Source of the DNA: Sweltsa coloradensis
Lineage: Eukaryota > Arthropoda > Insecta > Plecoptera > Chloroperlidae
Direction: 5' to 3'
Assembly: GCA_024449915.1 (NCBI GenBank)
Contig: JAMZAV010000643.1
Span: forward strand, 124,001 to 188,000
DNA length: 64,000 nucleotides
The notes below the pieces were generated by a model. The model was given only the letters and a program-made list of their open reading frames with translations. It was not told the DNA's origin and made no database searches. The position numbers were made by a program, and so were the translations under genes. Below, one piece after another: positions 51,921-63,393 of the stretch. Within the stretch, counting starts at the first letter, position 1. The number at the start of each line of letters is the position of its first letter.

Positions 51921-54900
51921 AATTGTAATTGTAATTGTAGTAGTACGAGCTGATCGATTGTGAGTGAGGGACACGTACACTCGATTAACTTTGACACTTG
52001 AGTTTTGAAACTAACAGTTTGGCACATTTGGTATTTTCTATGCGCTCACTTTTCCCGGGTTTTTTCAAGCAAGGTTGGGGTACACCTCTTATGGTCTTTC
52101 TTTTTTAAATAGTGGCGGGTTTAAACCAAAAAAAAAGTACAAACAAATTCGTTTGGGTTGTTGTAAATTTTTTGATGGAGTTTTTGCATCAAATTTACGG
52201 TTAGGGGTTAGAAATTTTTTTAGTTCGGTAAAAATTAATTAAATGCATATTTGAGTTAAAAACCTCGCCTATTATTATAATTGAGTATTTATTCATTCGT
52301 GATATAGATCAAACGAAATCCTTTTTGCACTTGACCCATGTTTTGCAGCTTTTCTCGTATAAAAATACACTTTGTTGTTTTTTGAGCCCCACTTGTGGGC
52401 CTATGCTTGTGCTAGTCCGGGGGCCCCCTCGTTTTTGAGGGGGTCCCCCACCTCCTGCAACGGGTTTGGCGCTCCCACACTATTTTCCCCAAAAATTCAA
52501 TATGGGGGGGCGTGCGGGCCCTGGAAAGTAGGGTTTTTGGGGCCACAGGTCACGAGTGTGCCGTGAAAACGGGTTTTCCCCAATTTCCCAAAAATAACTT
52601 CACTAAATAATCGATTTTTTATCATCACGTTTAAAGGGGAATCCCTAGACTGGACTAAATTTTGGGCTAACAAGAATATATGTGACACACAAAAAAGTAT
52701 ATCTCTTTTAAGGGCCCTTACGACGGGGTTTTCTTACAGTGGCGGAAAATTTTGGGAAATTTTTTGGACATTTTTTGGGGTTGAATTTTTTGTTAAAAAG
52801 GGGAAATTTAAAAACCAGCTCAGAGATCTTTGGGGTTTTTAAAACCCCTAGTTTTTTTTTTATCAAAAAATATGTACGTTTTTACCCAGGTTTGAAGGTA
52901 ACTTTTTTTCAAATATCTCTGAAACCCTTTTTTGGGTTTTATAGAATTTTTGAATTTTGGGTAAAAATTTCACAACAAAAACAGGGAAGTTTTTTAATTT
53001 TTTTTCATTTTGAATTTCGTGGGGAAATCCCAAAATTTGGGCACTTCTTTTGGGCTTCATTAAACTTTTTCTTAAGGTACAAAAAGGCTTTGACGGCCCT
53101 ACGAAAAAAACTCTTTGAGTGTACTGTTTCCCCCCAAGACGCTGCAAAAACAGGCGCCCTCAGCTCCAGTTTCCGGCCGCCCATCTTCGCGGGTGTAGCG
53201 GCACCCAAAAGGCTAACTGAGGGGGTTTTTTTTTTCGCGAGGTTCCCTGCCATGCGCTCGACTCTTTTTAAAACACGGGAATACAAAAATGGGTTGGGGA
53301 GCGGAAGGGAAACGTGGGGGACTGTCTAGTTTTACGGGGCCCTTTGCGGTAAATGAATTAGTATTTATGTTTCAAATTTTTTTTTCGATGGTAAAAAAAC
53401 CGTTTTTATAATACTAGGCGTTTTTGGGTGTTTAGTGAAAAATAGCAATGTACAATACTAGATTAAAAATAAAAGTTACTGTCAGTGTCATACAATTGGC
53501 AGTACAAAAAACCGAAATAGCCTGGAAAAACGCGAAAAAAGGGCAAAAGTAGTACATCTCACACAAAAATTGGGGGGGGTCCTTTAACAACTTTTTTTTA
53601 CCCCGTAAAATAAAAACCCCCCTGCAAGTTATTTTCTTTTAAAATTAATATACATGAATATTTCCCAAATCCCGTTTATGCCTATTTTAGATCGACATTA
53701 AAAAGTGCATTTTCCGGGGAGCCTGATTTTGGAATCTGAGTCGGGCCCCGCCCAGGACTCAGGAGTAATTCTTTTTTTGAAAAAACCTCACTCGGTATTT
53801 TTTATTGCTAGGAGTAAAATTTTTATTGCGGGCAAAAATTATTTTCCCCCAAAAAGCAAAATAAAAAGCAAACTAGTGAATATTTTATTTATTTTCTACA
53901 ATTTAGAGATAAAAAAAATCCCCCCGAAAGGGGTTTGAAACCCAAAACTACGGGAGTTTTTCCGACTAACCAAATCCCCCAGAAAATAGTGAATTTGTCT
54001 GCTAGTCTCGATAGAACAGTTGGCAAGAGTAAACGGTATGTTTACCGGAGGTTTTGGGTTCGAGACCGGGGCCCAGGTTTAAGGTTTTTTTACAATTGCC
54101 CTGTGTCAAAAAAATTAAAAAAGGTTTTTAATAGTAAATTCCAAAAAAAATATTATTTTATTAAAAAAAGATTTACTATAATTTTTAATGCAAGGGGAGA
54201 AATTCATTTTGTTCTATATTGTTTTATAATTTTAATTTTGTATCTATAACTATTTATAATGGAAATAACTTTCCCCCGGGGGCTGATCCAGGCTAATAAT
54301 ATTAAACCCCATCGCACGTGGCAGCCTACCCCGCCACTGCTTTTATGCTAAAAATAAGAGTGGGACTAGAGAACGGTTTTTAAATGTGCACTATTAGACA
54401 CCAGGAAACATACATTTAGGCTATGTATGAAAACCCCCCCAAATATTCGTATTGCATTTTTGATCCTTTCTTGGGAAAGTGTTATGAGAATGAGGGAAAG
54501 TGAAAAAAACTTGTATCGCTTGGGATCTGGAAAATGGAAATTTAGTACCGGAATTAGTGAGAATGGGGGGGGGGGGGGGGGGGGGGGGGGGAGAGCTGGA
54601 TGCGTAAAAAATAAGCCGTCCGTGGCAGCTAAACGTTTTTTTGGGGAGGTCCAAAAAGGGATGAATTTTTTATCGGAGGAAAGCGGGTTTGAAAACCCCC
54701 ATGGCCTTTTCCCGGATTGTCCTTCAAACCCCTTTTTTTCCACTTAAACGTTTAATAGAATAGTGTAAAAATAGGGACTAAAGGGAAAGTATTATAATTT
54801 TTCTATACCCAAAAATGTCTATTATAAACGGGGGCCCTTAAATTTTTTCGGAATCAAGGGTTTAAAACATTATGAAGGAGAAATAACAAAAGAATTGTTT

Positions 54901-57260
54901 AATTTTTCCTTGCCAAAAAAAAAAATATTTTTGCCCCAATTTATAGGGGGTTTTTTGCAGTGATTCCCGTCATGACATTGCCCGAAAACTCCAGGATAAA
55001 TTTTCCGATATACCTATCGTCCAGGGCCTGTTGTTACCATGTTCCAAATTGAAAGGGAAATTTTTCTTGGGGGTGTGCACGAGCTTTTCCCGGGAAAAAG
55101 TAAAGGGCCCAGGGGGAAAATCCAAATATGCGAGGCGGGAAACCCCCCCCCCTCCCGGAAGCCCAAAAAAACTAAAGCTGAGGTGGGTGCGAAAAAAAAA
55201 TTCAAAAAAAATTAGCCTAATGTCTGTTTAAAGTTACCACCCCCCGTTTTGGAAATTACCCCTATTTTGTTTTTTTGTTTAAAAAAAACATTTCGCCCCA
55301 CCAACAACGCGCCTGAAAAAGGGGTTTGCGAAGCTTTGTAAAAAATTAGCAGTTTTTACAAGATGTGTTGAAGTTCTGCATTTTTAAGCTGGTTTTTGGG
55401 GGTAATTATTCATTAGTTTTGGGTCGTTTTTTTTGGTTTAGTGACCAGGCAATTTCAAAATATTGGTAAAAATATTTCTAAAAATAATTTGTTACCCAAA
55501 AAGGGGATTTGTATTATGTTTTCCAAAAAAAATCGCTAACTTTTTACTCAATTTCACCAAATCAAAGATATAAAAGTTATAAAAATTATAAAAAAACAGA
55601 AAGAAATTAAAATTGGCTCGCAAAACCAAAAACGGGTATATTCATAAAATGAAACCCCTGATCGCATTTTTTTCGTTTTCTATTTTTATACAAAAAAAGG
55701 GTTTAAAAAGGGGGTTTTTTTTTTACTTTGATTCGAATTATTTATTATATTTCAAAAAAGACCCTTTAAAAAAATCGGGCTGGAAAAAAATCCTAAACCT
55801 ATCCAATTGAACCCATTATCTCGGGAAAAAAAAACTTTATGCCCGCGGAAAAGTATATTTGTAGCTATTCGCAAGCTGTACTTGGTGTTCGTGGGCCCCT
55901 TCCCCCTGGGCCGACTGGATATTTGGGGTGTTAGATTTAAACGAATGTAAAATTTCTTTTTAAAAAGGCCTCGACCCAAAAAAAACTGCCCTGAACTGAG
56001 GGGAAAAAGTTAAAACATGAAATTTCTTGTGGCGGGGTTTGAACCCCCTGAACCCTCCGAAACCCGAATTTTAAAAAAGCCCACGATTTTTTTTTTATCC
56101 CCGTCATACCTGTTTCGTTAAAAAAAAAAATGGAACGGGGGAAAATTTTCTCAAAAACATAATTTTTTAAAAAACCCTGGGTTTTTTGGGCTTGGTAGGG
56201 GGGAAAGATGAATTCGATTCAACGGTAAGTTTTTTGCTATTTCTGTGTTGCACCAAGTTTGCGCATGGGGGGCATTTAATTTTTAAATGGGGTCGATTTC
56301 GGGAAAACCTGGGAAAAAATCAACAAAAAAAACTAAAATGAAAAAAAAAATGAAAGTAAGTGATTATTTATGAATGAATAAAAGAATGAATGAATGAAGG
56401 AAAGGGAAAGGGAAGGGAAAGGGAAAGATGATATTTTTTTTTTCATTGCCCCTCCTCCTCTCCCCCCCCCCCCCCCCCCCTAGAGTGCGCATGGTGGGCA
56501 TTCATTTTTACTGGGTGTCGATATGTCGGGAAACCCCCGAAAAAAAATAAAATGAAAAAAGAATGAATGTAAATGATGAAGGAAAAGGAAAGGGAAATAT
56601 TTTGGGTTTTTATGTGCCCCCCCCCCCCCCCCCCATGAAAAAGCATGGGGGAAAATTAAAATTTGGGCTTTGGGGGTCCCATAAATCGGGAAAACCTAGA
56701 AAAAATCAACGAAAAAAATTTAAAATGAAAAATGAAAAGAAAGTGAAAATTTAAAAAAGGAAAATATTTTGTTTTTCCCTGTGCCCCGCCCTTTCCCCCC
56801 CTTGAAACAACTATGCGCACGCCCACGTCACCCCCTGCAATGTGGTAAGGGTCGGGGTTTTAAAGAGTTAGTTATGTAGCCTAGAGATTTCAACATCCCC
56901 CCTAGCTCCCGGGGCCCGCGTGCTGCCCCTGAAGTAAAATGAGGGTCAAATAGACACCCCCGACCTTCGACGTGCGGGTCCTCTCTAGCCTTTTGGCCCC
57001 CTGGGGCCAATGACCCGTCTCGTTTCAAAGGGCCCAGTTTTTTCCCCCCCCCGCCCCGGGGAAAATGGAGGGGGGGGGGAGTAATAGCGTTTTATAAAGA
57101 AATAGTGAATTCCCGAAGCTGTTTGGTATTATTTACCGAAAAAAAAGGCCCCCCTAGGGATTCCCCTTTAAAAGTAACGGTTTGGGCTTTTTTGGGAAAG
57201 CTTTAAATTTTTTTCCCCCTTTTTTTATCATTTTATTTTTTAGTGCACAAACCCATTATG

Positions 57261-57810
57261 TGATTTTATTTATTTATTTATTTATTTATTTTTGTTGTTG
57301 TTATTATTTAGTTCTAAATCAAATTGAGATTGGTCCACACCCAATGGCTATCAAAATAAGGACTGGGAACGGTTTCCCGACCCTAAAAACGCAACAAATG
57401 TACGGTTTTTGAAAACTTTCTAATGTAGGGTAGCACAGTAATATTATGGTAAGTTTGGTTTCTATCGTGAGACGTGGTATATAAACGTACGGACAGTAAA
57501 GTGATGCAAGTAGTGGATCTTACTCCCTAATACGATTATGTCGCTTCGTGCAGCACTGTACTCTAGCTCTAGCCCTACCTTGGGGTACACCATGCACCGC
57601 AGCTATTGTGCACCTTTGATCTGACCAACCACAAATTGAGCCATTGCATTAGTTATGCGTGGTCGAACAGTTTGTTGTCGGGGGGATTGCAGTGCTGTGG
57701 TGATATCCCATACATATTTGATATGTTAGAGCGCTTGCCAGAATAGGAGCCAATTCTCTAGTGTTCAACATGTATGATCGACATTCTCGGTATTGGACAA
57801 GAAAAATCTT
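57261..57810. other. non-coding stretch before the minisatellites
   Basis: A TTTA microsatellite (about 57262-57292) and a TTG/TTA run are followed by ordinary-looking sequence without a recognisable gene. Confidence 0.5.
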
Positions 57811-57814
57811 TTCC

Positions 57815-57975
57815 GTGAGGATGCCCGCCGTAGGGTACACATCAGAGCTAACAGATGGGACCCTCCCGTAAGGATGCCCGCCGTAGGGTACACATCAGAG
57901 CTAACAGATGGGACCCTCCCGTAAGGATGCCCGCCGTAGGGTACACATCAGAGCTAACAGATGTGACCCTCTTCT
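57815..57975 (+). repeat. 53-bp tandem repeat, three units
   Basis: GGATGCCCGCCGTAGGGTAC repeats with unit starts at 57815, 57868 and 57921. The units are identical apart from the first and last few bases. Confidence 0.9.
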
Positions 57976-57992
57976 AACTAGGTTCATTGTAG

Positions 57993-58064
57993 CTTGCCGG
58001 TCTCGACGGGATTCGAACCCGGGACCTCCCGAATCAGTCTCGCGTTTTACGCTTGAGCCAGCAC
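57993..58064 (-). repeat. tRNA-like SINE-II head, antisense
   Basis: The minus strand reads TGCTGGCTCAAGCG, then CTGATTCGGGAGGTCCCGGG and TTCGAATCCCG, ending ACCGGCA. The terminal bases pair (TGCTGG/CCGGCA) and the T-arm is good, but the anticodon arm is irregular. It shares CTGATTCGGGAGGT with SINE-II. Confidence 0.5.
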
Positions 58065-58317
58065 TGTCTGTATTGGATAAGAGTTCAACGTAACATCTAA
58101 TATCCTGGTTCCAAACATAACATTACGACTATTGTACCACCCTCTAATCGACATTTTAAAAGTCAAAGGAAGATGACTGACATGTTGGCTAAATGAAATG
58201 AAATAGGAGTTTCAATATAACAGAACATTTAAAAACGTTTGTTTGGGGCGGAACGTAACATTCCAGCCACTCTTGTCAGTCATGGCATGGGACAAGTGTC
58301 AACAAGTTTTTTAAATA

Positions 58318-59522
58318 TCCCCGTTCGACCCCCGCTACTCGACCCCGCCACTTCGTACTTGACCCCCCCTACTCAAACCCCCCCTACTTGACCCCCGCTA
58401 CTTGACCCCCGCTACTTGACCCCCGCTACTCGACCCCCGCTACTTGACCCCCCGCACTTGACCCCGCTACTTTTACCCCCGCTACTCACCCCCGGCCCCG
58501 CTATCGCCCCCCCCCGTACTCGACCCCGCTACTCGACCCCGCTTTCTTTACCCCCGCTACTTGACCCCCCGCTACGCACCCCGATTGACTCCCCCTACTT
58601 GACCCCCCCACTTTACCCCCCTACTTGACCCCCCCACTTGACCCCGCTATTGCCCCCGCTACTGAACACCGCTACCGACCCCCCCCTACTCGACCCCCGC
58701 ATCGACCCCCCCTACTGCCCCCGTACTTGACCCCCCCTACTCGACCCCTGCTACTCGACCCCCGCTACTTGACCCCCCCCTAATTGTACCCCGCTACTTG
58801 ACCCCCCCCTACTCGACCCCGTACCGACCCCCCCTACTACCCCCCTACTCGCCCCCCCTACTCGACCCCCCCTATCGACCCCCGCTTTCTCGACCCCGAC
58901 TGACCCCCCTTTTTGACCCCGTTCTGGCCCCGCTACTTGACCCCCGTACTCGACCCCGCTACTTGGGCCCCCCCACTTTACCCCCGCTATTGAACCCCCC
59001 TATCGACCCCCCCTACTCGACCCCCGTATTGACCCCCCGCTATTTACCCCCGCTACTTGACCCCCCCTTTGACCCCCGCACTCGAACCCCGCCCCCACCA
59101 CCCCCGCTACTCGACCCCCCCACTGCCCCCTACTTGACCCCGCTACTCGACCCCCCCTACTTTACTCCCGCTACTTGACCCCCGTACTCCCCCCGCTACT
59201 CAAACCCCCCCTACTTTACCCCCCCCTACTTGACCCCCGACTCACCCCCCCTACCGCCCCCGTACTTACCCCCCCTACTCGACCCCCCCCCATCGACCCC
59301 CCCTTTTGCCCCCCCCTACTTGACCCCCGCTACTTGACCCCCCCTACTCGACCCCCCCTACTCGACCCCCCCTTTTTTGACCCCCTCTACTCGACCCCCC
59401 CACTTCCCCCCCTACTGACCCCCCCTACTTGACCCCCCTTTCTCGACCCCCGCTACTTGACCCCCCCCTACTTTCCCCCGCTACTTGACCCCCGCTACTC
59501 GACCCCCGCTACTTGACCCCCA
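58318..59522 (+). repeat. C-rich satellite, 14-bp unit
   Basis: About 1.2 kb of the degenerate unit CTACTYGACCCCCG. The cleanest stretches are at 58390-58460 and 59460-59520, and the middle is littered with C-run length changes. The complementary strand is G-rich with runs of 4-7 G. Proline-rich open frames across it are a by-product. Confidence 0.95.
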
Positions 59523-59586
59523 GGGTCACCAAAACGTTCTACATCATCCTTGTTGAAGGGCAAGGTCAACCAAAAAAACCGATTAT

Positions 59587-59810
59587 GTTCGGCTTTATCG
59601 GAGACTGACCGAGTCTGTTCGGTCTTCATCGTGGACGTAAACACCAGTCAGTTCGGTCTTCATCGTGAACGTGCCACACAGAATGGTGATTTCGGTCTTC
59701 ATCGTGAGACTGAAAACCAAAAAATATGTTCGTTTTCACGTGAGACGTGACAACACAGAAGATGATTTTCGGTCTTCATCGTGAGACGTGACACACACAG
59801 AAAGGTGATG
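59587..59810 (+). repeat. degenerate tandem repeat around TTCGGTCTTCATCGTG
   Basis: TTCGGTCTTCATCGTG-like words recur at about 59616, 59658, 59691 and 59768, with GAGACGTGACACACAGAA between them. Spacing is roughly 35-45 bp with gaps. It directly follows the C-rich satellite. Confidence 0.7.
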
Positions 59811-61175
59811 CTCTCCAAAACTAGATAACATTTTATAACATTTTATATATTTTTTTATTTCGGCCTACATGAATATATTTATTCAAAACTGATCTAAGTG
59901 GAAGGAAGACTAAAATATCGCTCACTATTATAAGTTACAATCTACCAGTTCGAATTGGGGGGTATGGGCCGTTTCGATTCTTCCCCTCGTTTCTAAAGTT
60001 TTTCCTCGGTTGTCCTCGTGGAAAGGATAATAAAATATTGCTACTTATGTCCTTCTTACATATACCTCCTTTCAAACTCTACGAACACCCTAATTGTCTA
60101 GATCTTCTCCTAGAACGTCACGCCGGCAAACGTGATGTTCACCCCATGGTCTCCTACAGAAAGATGTAAAAAGTTTTATTTTATAGTGATGTCAATTTCG
60201 GTATCTCTCAGTTTCATTAATCGGGAAAACAACCCCGAAGGTTTAGGTAATTGATTATTTGGAAATCAATCGAGAAATTAAAATAATATGCGCCACTCAG
60301 GAGACCCGGTGTCGATACCCGGCTGAGATGGATTTGTTAATTTCTAAATAATGAACTTCTGTAGCCTGGGCGAAATTAAAACCCCTTGCCCTTTGACCTT
60401 CAGGTAGAACGGGGTTTGCTCTCCGTTATCTCATTACTTCTGCTTCCTCCATTATTCTCTTCAGGATCTCGCCTGGTACATTAGCTAAAACACATGAACA
60501 TCAGCTCGACACGTGACCTTTCTCTCCACAGACACTCATGGTGATACCGTCCTAATTACGCGAGGAATTTAGCCAAAAGTTCAGCTGCCCCAGTAAAGTT
60601 AGAACATGGATACAACATCTGTGCAGCCTTGGAGTTCGTCAATTGAAGCAATAACACATTATTCTTGTTACAGACCCCCCCTCTTTTTGTGAGTAAAATT
60701 AAAATATTGTTTTTTAATTTAAAAAAAAAACAATGATTTCACTAAATCAGTTTTCTGACATCAAAAAAACAAACGAATTAAAAAATGTTTAAATTTAAAA
60801 TTTTAAATTTAGATTTAGATATTATAAATCGAAAGGTTTTGACATTGCTATTTTGACATCGATTTTGTGCTTTTTCTTTTGATACTGGCATTTTTACATC
60901 GATTCCTTCATTTATTTTTGGTTTGCCTTCATTGAGATGCCCAGATAGTATTTATTTTATTATTTATCGCAAATAGGTATGCAGTTTACATGGTGGCAAG
61001 TACCTAAAATTAACAATTTGTAGTTGCATTAAAAGTAGCAAGACTTAATATCTCTTGATTCACACTAATTCTCCCCTTCTGAACCTTTTCACTGAGGATT
61101 CCTATCATATAAATAAATAAAATAACACAAGAAATTAAATAATTCGTACCCGGTCGTTCACATAAGTTATTTTAA
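59811..61175. other. non-coding stretch
   Basis: AT-rich. The only recognisable item is a SINE-IV fragment, GTCGATACCCGGCTGAGATGG, at about 60311-60332, matching 5490-5511. I see nothing else. Confidence 0.5.
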
Positions 61176-61190
61176 TTTTGGCCCAAGCCA

Positions 61191-61340
61191 ACCCTTGTCG
61201 GCGACGTCATCGCCCAACCAGATACCAGGGAACACCGAGCCAACTCGTTGGACACGACTCCCCGCCAACCCTTGTCGGCGACGTCATCAGGGAACACCGA
61301 GCCACCTCGCTGGACACGACTCCCCCCGCAGGCGACGCCA
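61191..61340 (+). repeat. imperfect tandem duplication
   Basis: CCAACCCTTGTCGGCGACGT occurs at about 61190 and 61264, each followed by AGGGAACACCGAGCCA and TGGACACGACTCCCC. The first copy has an extra GCCCAACCAGATACC. The frame stays open through both, but I recognise no protein. Confidence 0.6.
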
Positions 61341-62940
61341 GTTGCTCGTTGCTAGGACTGTTCCAAAGTACACTATATGAACCCCAGACTTTCTGTGCCA
61401 ATGTTTCCCTCCACCTTAGGGCAGGTTTGGACCTCTACATGCAGAAGCCTGACAAAGTATAATCTTTTTGTTTTAATTCCTTGATTACTGTGTCAGTGTG
61501 TTTATTTTTCGCTCATTAGCTTTATTTAATTTGATGTGTCTAAAAAGTGTCTTAGAAATATGTTAACCAAAAGGAATGTGTATATTATGCAAATTGTAAA
61601 ACAAATCTGTAAATTATAGACGAATAAAGATTTTACAAAAAAAGTATGGATGGATATATAATTCAATATCAGAAATTAAAAGTATTCTGTCTCTAGCGGG
61701 ATTCGAACCCGGGACCTTGTGCGTTGAAGCATGGAGTCCGTACAGCGAGCCACATATTATGTGCAGCAGTTGGGCATTCCAACCCTCAAAGAACACCACC
61801 CTTGACAACGAGTGAGGCCTCCCGAGGAACATGTACTTGTTTATTTACTGAGATGTACTATTGTTTGTTTCCAGATTATTCACAAATGACCTTGTCTTGC
61901 TCATGAGGTGACCTTCAACCCTCGCGACTTCGCTGGAATCATCTTAAGTTTCTTGCCCAGATCGGTGAGTCCGGACGCTTGTTTTGCCTGTTACTGTTGG
62001 TTGGAGAGGAGAGTAGGCCTACTAGCTCTCTTGCCCGTCACTCATCCATGCGTCTAGTGTTACGGGAGCGCGTTACTGCTCTGTGTACACACACCCCAGA
62101 CCGCCCTTACTGGCAGGGAATAGGACGTGCTCAATGCTCATTGTATGTTTTGGTGTGTTTATAGTTAAACCCCTGTGCTGAGTTATTTTCAACAAAAGCA
62201 CATTTCGGGAAAAAATCAGAAAGGGGTTGGATAGTTCCCCAAAATTATGTGACATGTTTGAAAAAACATGAACATGTAAAACATTTAAAACAATTTTCTC
62301 TCATGATTGTTTAACAACCCCAAAACAACCCCCTCAGAAAAACAATCCCCACCAAAAAATACAGATAGGGGTGGGATTGTTCCCAAAATTATGTAACATA
62401 TTTGTAAAACCATTATTTTCTCTCCCATGATTGTGAAACAACCCCAAAACACCCCCCCTAAAAAGCACCCCTCCCCCCATAAAAAAACACAAATAAAAAA
62501 ATACGGATATAGTGGTGGGATAGTTCCCAAAATTATGAAACATTTGAAAAACCATAATTCCCTCTATTACGATTTAAGACCAAAACCTCCTAACCCGCTA
62601 AACCAACCCCCCCAAAAAACACAAAAAATAAAACTTTTTTTATGTTAAAAAAAAAATTAGTCATTGTTGTAGACGGTTGTAGGCTTTTGACATGGTCGGG
62701 TGTGTAATGTGCTATGCACGAGTTATCATATGAAGCATCCGACGTATAAGAAACTTTGCAAAATTGTCAAGAAACATACAAATGTACAGCTATACAGTCG
62801 TATATTATTATTTTTTTTGTTAAACAGTCAGAAAAATCACAAAATACTCAATTTAGGAATTCCAAAATCCCCAATAATGATTTGGTAAAATTAAGAGTTC
62901 TAAACAACCATAAAACAATTGTATTTTTTTTTACATCTGT
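61341..62940. other. non-coding stretch with SINE fragment and A/C-run region
   Basis: A tRNA-like antisense fragment lies at 61693-61752. 62.28-62.65 kb contains three diverged direct repeats around TTCCCAAAATTATG / CCATGATTGT, with long A and C runs and doubtful base quality. No gene was recognised. Confidence 0.45.
61693..61752 (-). repeat. tRNA-like SINE fragment
   Basis: Forward TAGCGGGATTCGAACCCGGG is a strong inverted B-box. TACAGCGAGCCAC resembles an inverted A-box. The anticodon arm is not regular. Confidence 0.4.
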
Positions 62941-62944
62941 ATTG

Positions 62945-62980
62945 TGAGCAGAAGCGCTAACCACAAGACAACGAGCCAAA
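62945..62980 (-). repeat. SINE-I head fragment
   Basis: The reverse complement reads TTGGCTCGTTGTCTTGTGGT then TAGCGCTTCTGC, the tRNA-like start of SINE-I. Nothing of the body follows. Confidence 0.55.
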
Positions 62981-63249
62981 AAAATGGCATAGAGAGTGAG
63001 GATTCTCGGTGGGTGAAACATAACAGTGTGAAAGCAACTAATAACCTGGCCTGAACTGAAAGCACCCCAGCCAGACAGCTGCAGACGCCGGGCTGACGTA
63101 TCTATCTTGATCTGTGCTGGGTGGTTCCTGTTTTACGTCCGGTGCGGGTTCGGTTCGGACATAACTGTCCCCGTCACGAATATGGCGCGGGACAGTTACT
63201 GAGCGAACGCACGCGATATTTAGGGCTTGCTGACGTCTCTATTATTACA

Positions 63250-63393
63250 CTAGTGCTAATCGAGACGATGAGAGGTGATAGATGACGTTGAAGGACGATT
63301 ACAAAAAAAATACCTTTGCGGGATTCGAACCCACGTACTCGTAGAGCCAAATTTCGCTTTGGACCAGCGCCCTAATCGTTTGTGCCACCGCGT
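63250..63393 (-). repeat. SINE-III copy, antisense
   Basis: The minus strand reads GCGGTGGCACAAACGATTAG, then CTGGTCCAAAGCG, GGCTCTACGAGTACGTGGG, TTCGAATCCCGC, and the body GTAATCGTCCTTCAACGTCA / ATCGTCTCGATTAGC. It is collinear with the copy at 33355-33530. Confidence 0.75.

Larger units (their letters stand above)
48250..57260. other. homopolymer-inflated, low-confidence sequence
   Basis: Runs of A, C, G and T of 5-30 bases are pervasive here (for example about 30 G near 54566 and C runs near 56462 and 56621), in contrast to the sequence before 48 kb. A worn hAT-like copy (48256) and a TTGGATGAGCG-family end (about 55296) are recognisable only through distortions. I trust no open frame here. 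I see no gene. Confidence 0.7.

Noticed and set aside
52739..53329. A 196-codon open frame on the + strand
   Set aside because: Its composition is dominated by Phe, Lys and Gly from T, A and G runs, it lies in the homopolymer-inflated zone, and it shows no domain-like pattern.
58416..59432. Long proline/threonine-rich open frames
   Set aside because: They are a by-product of the 14-bp C-rich satellite, and the frame changes with each indel.
61178..61462. A 94-codon open frame
   Set aside because: It spans an imperfect tandem duplication and has no recognisable domain. It is recorded only as a repeat.
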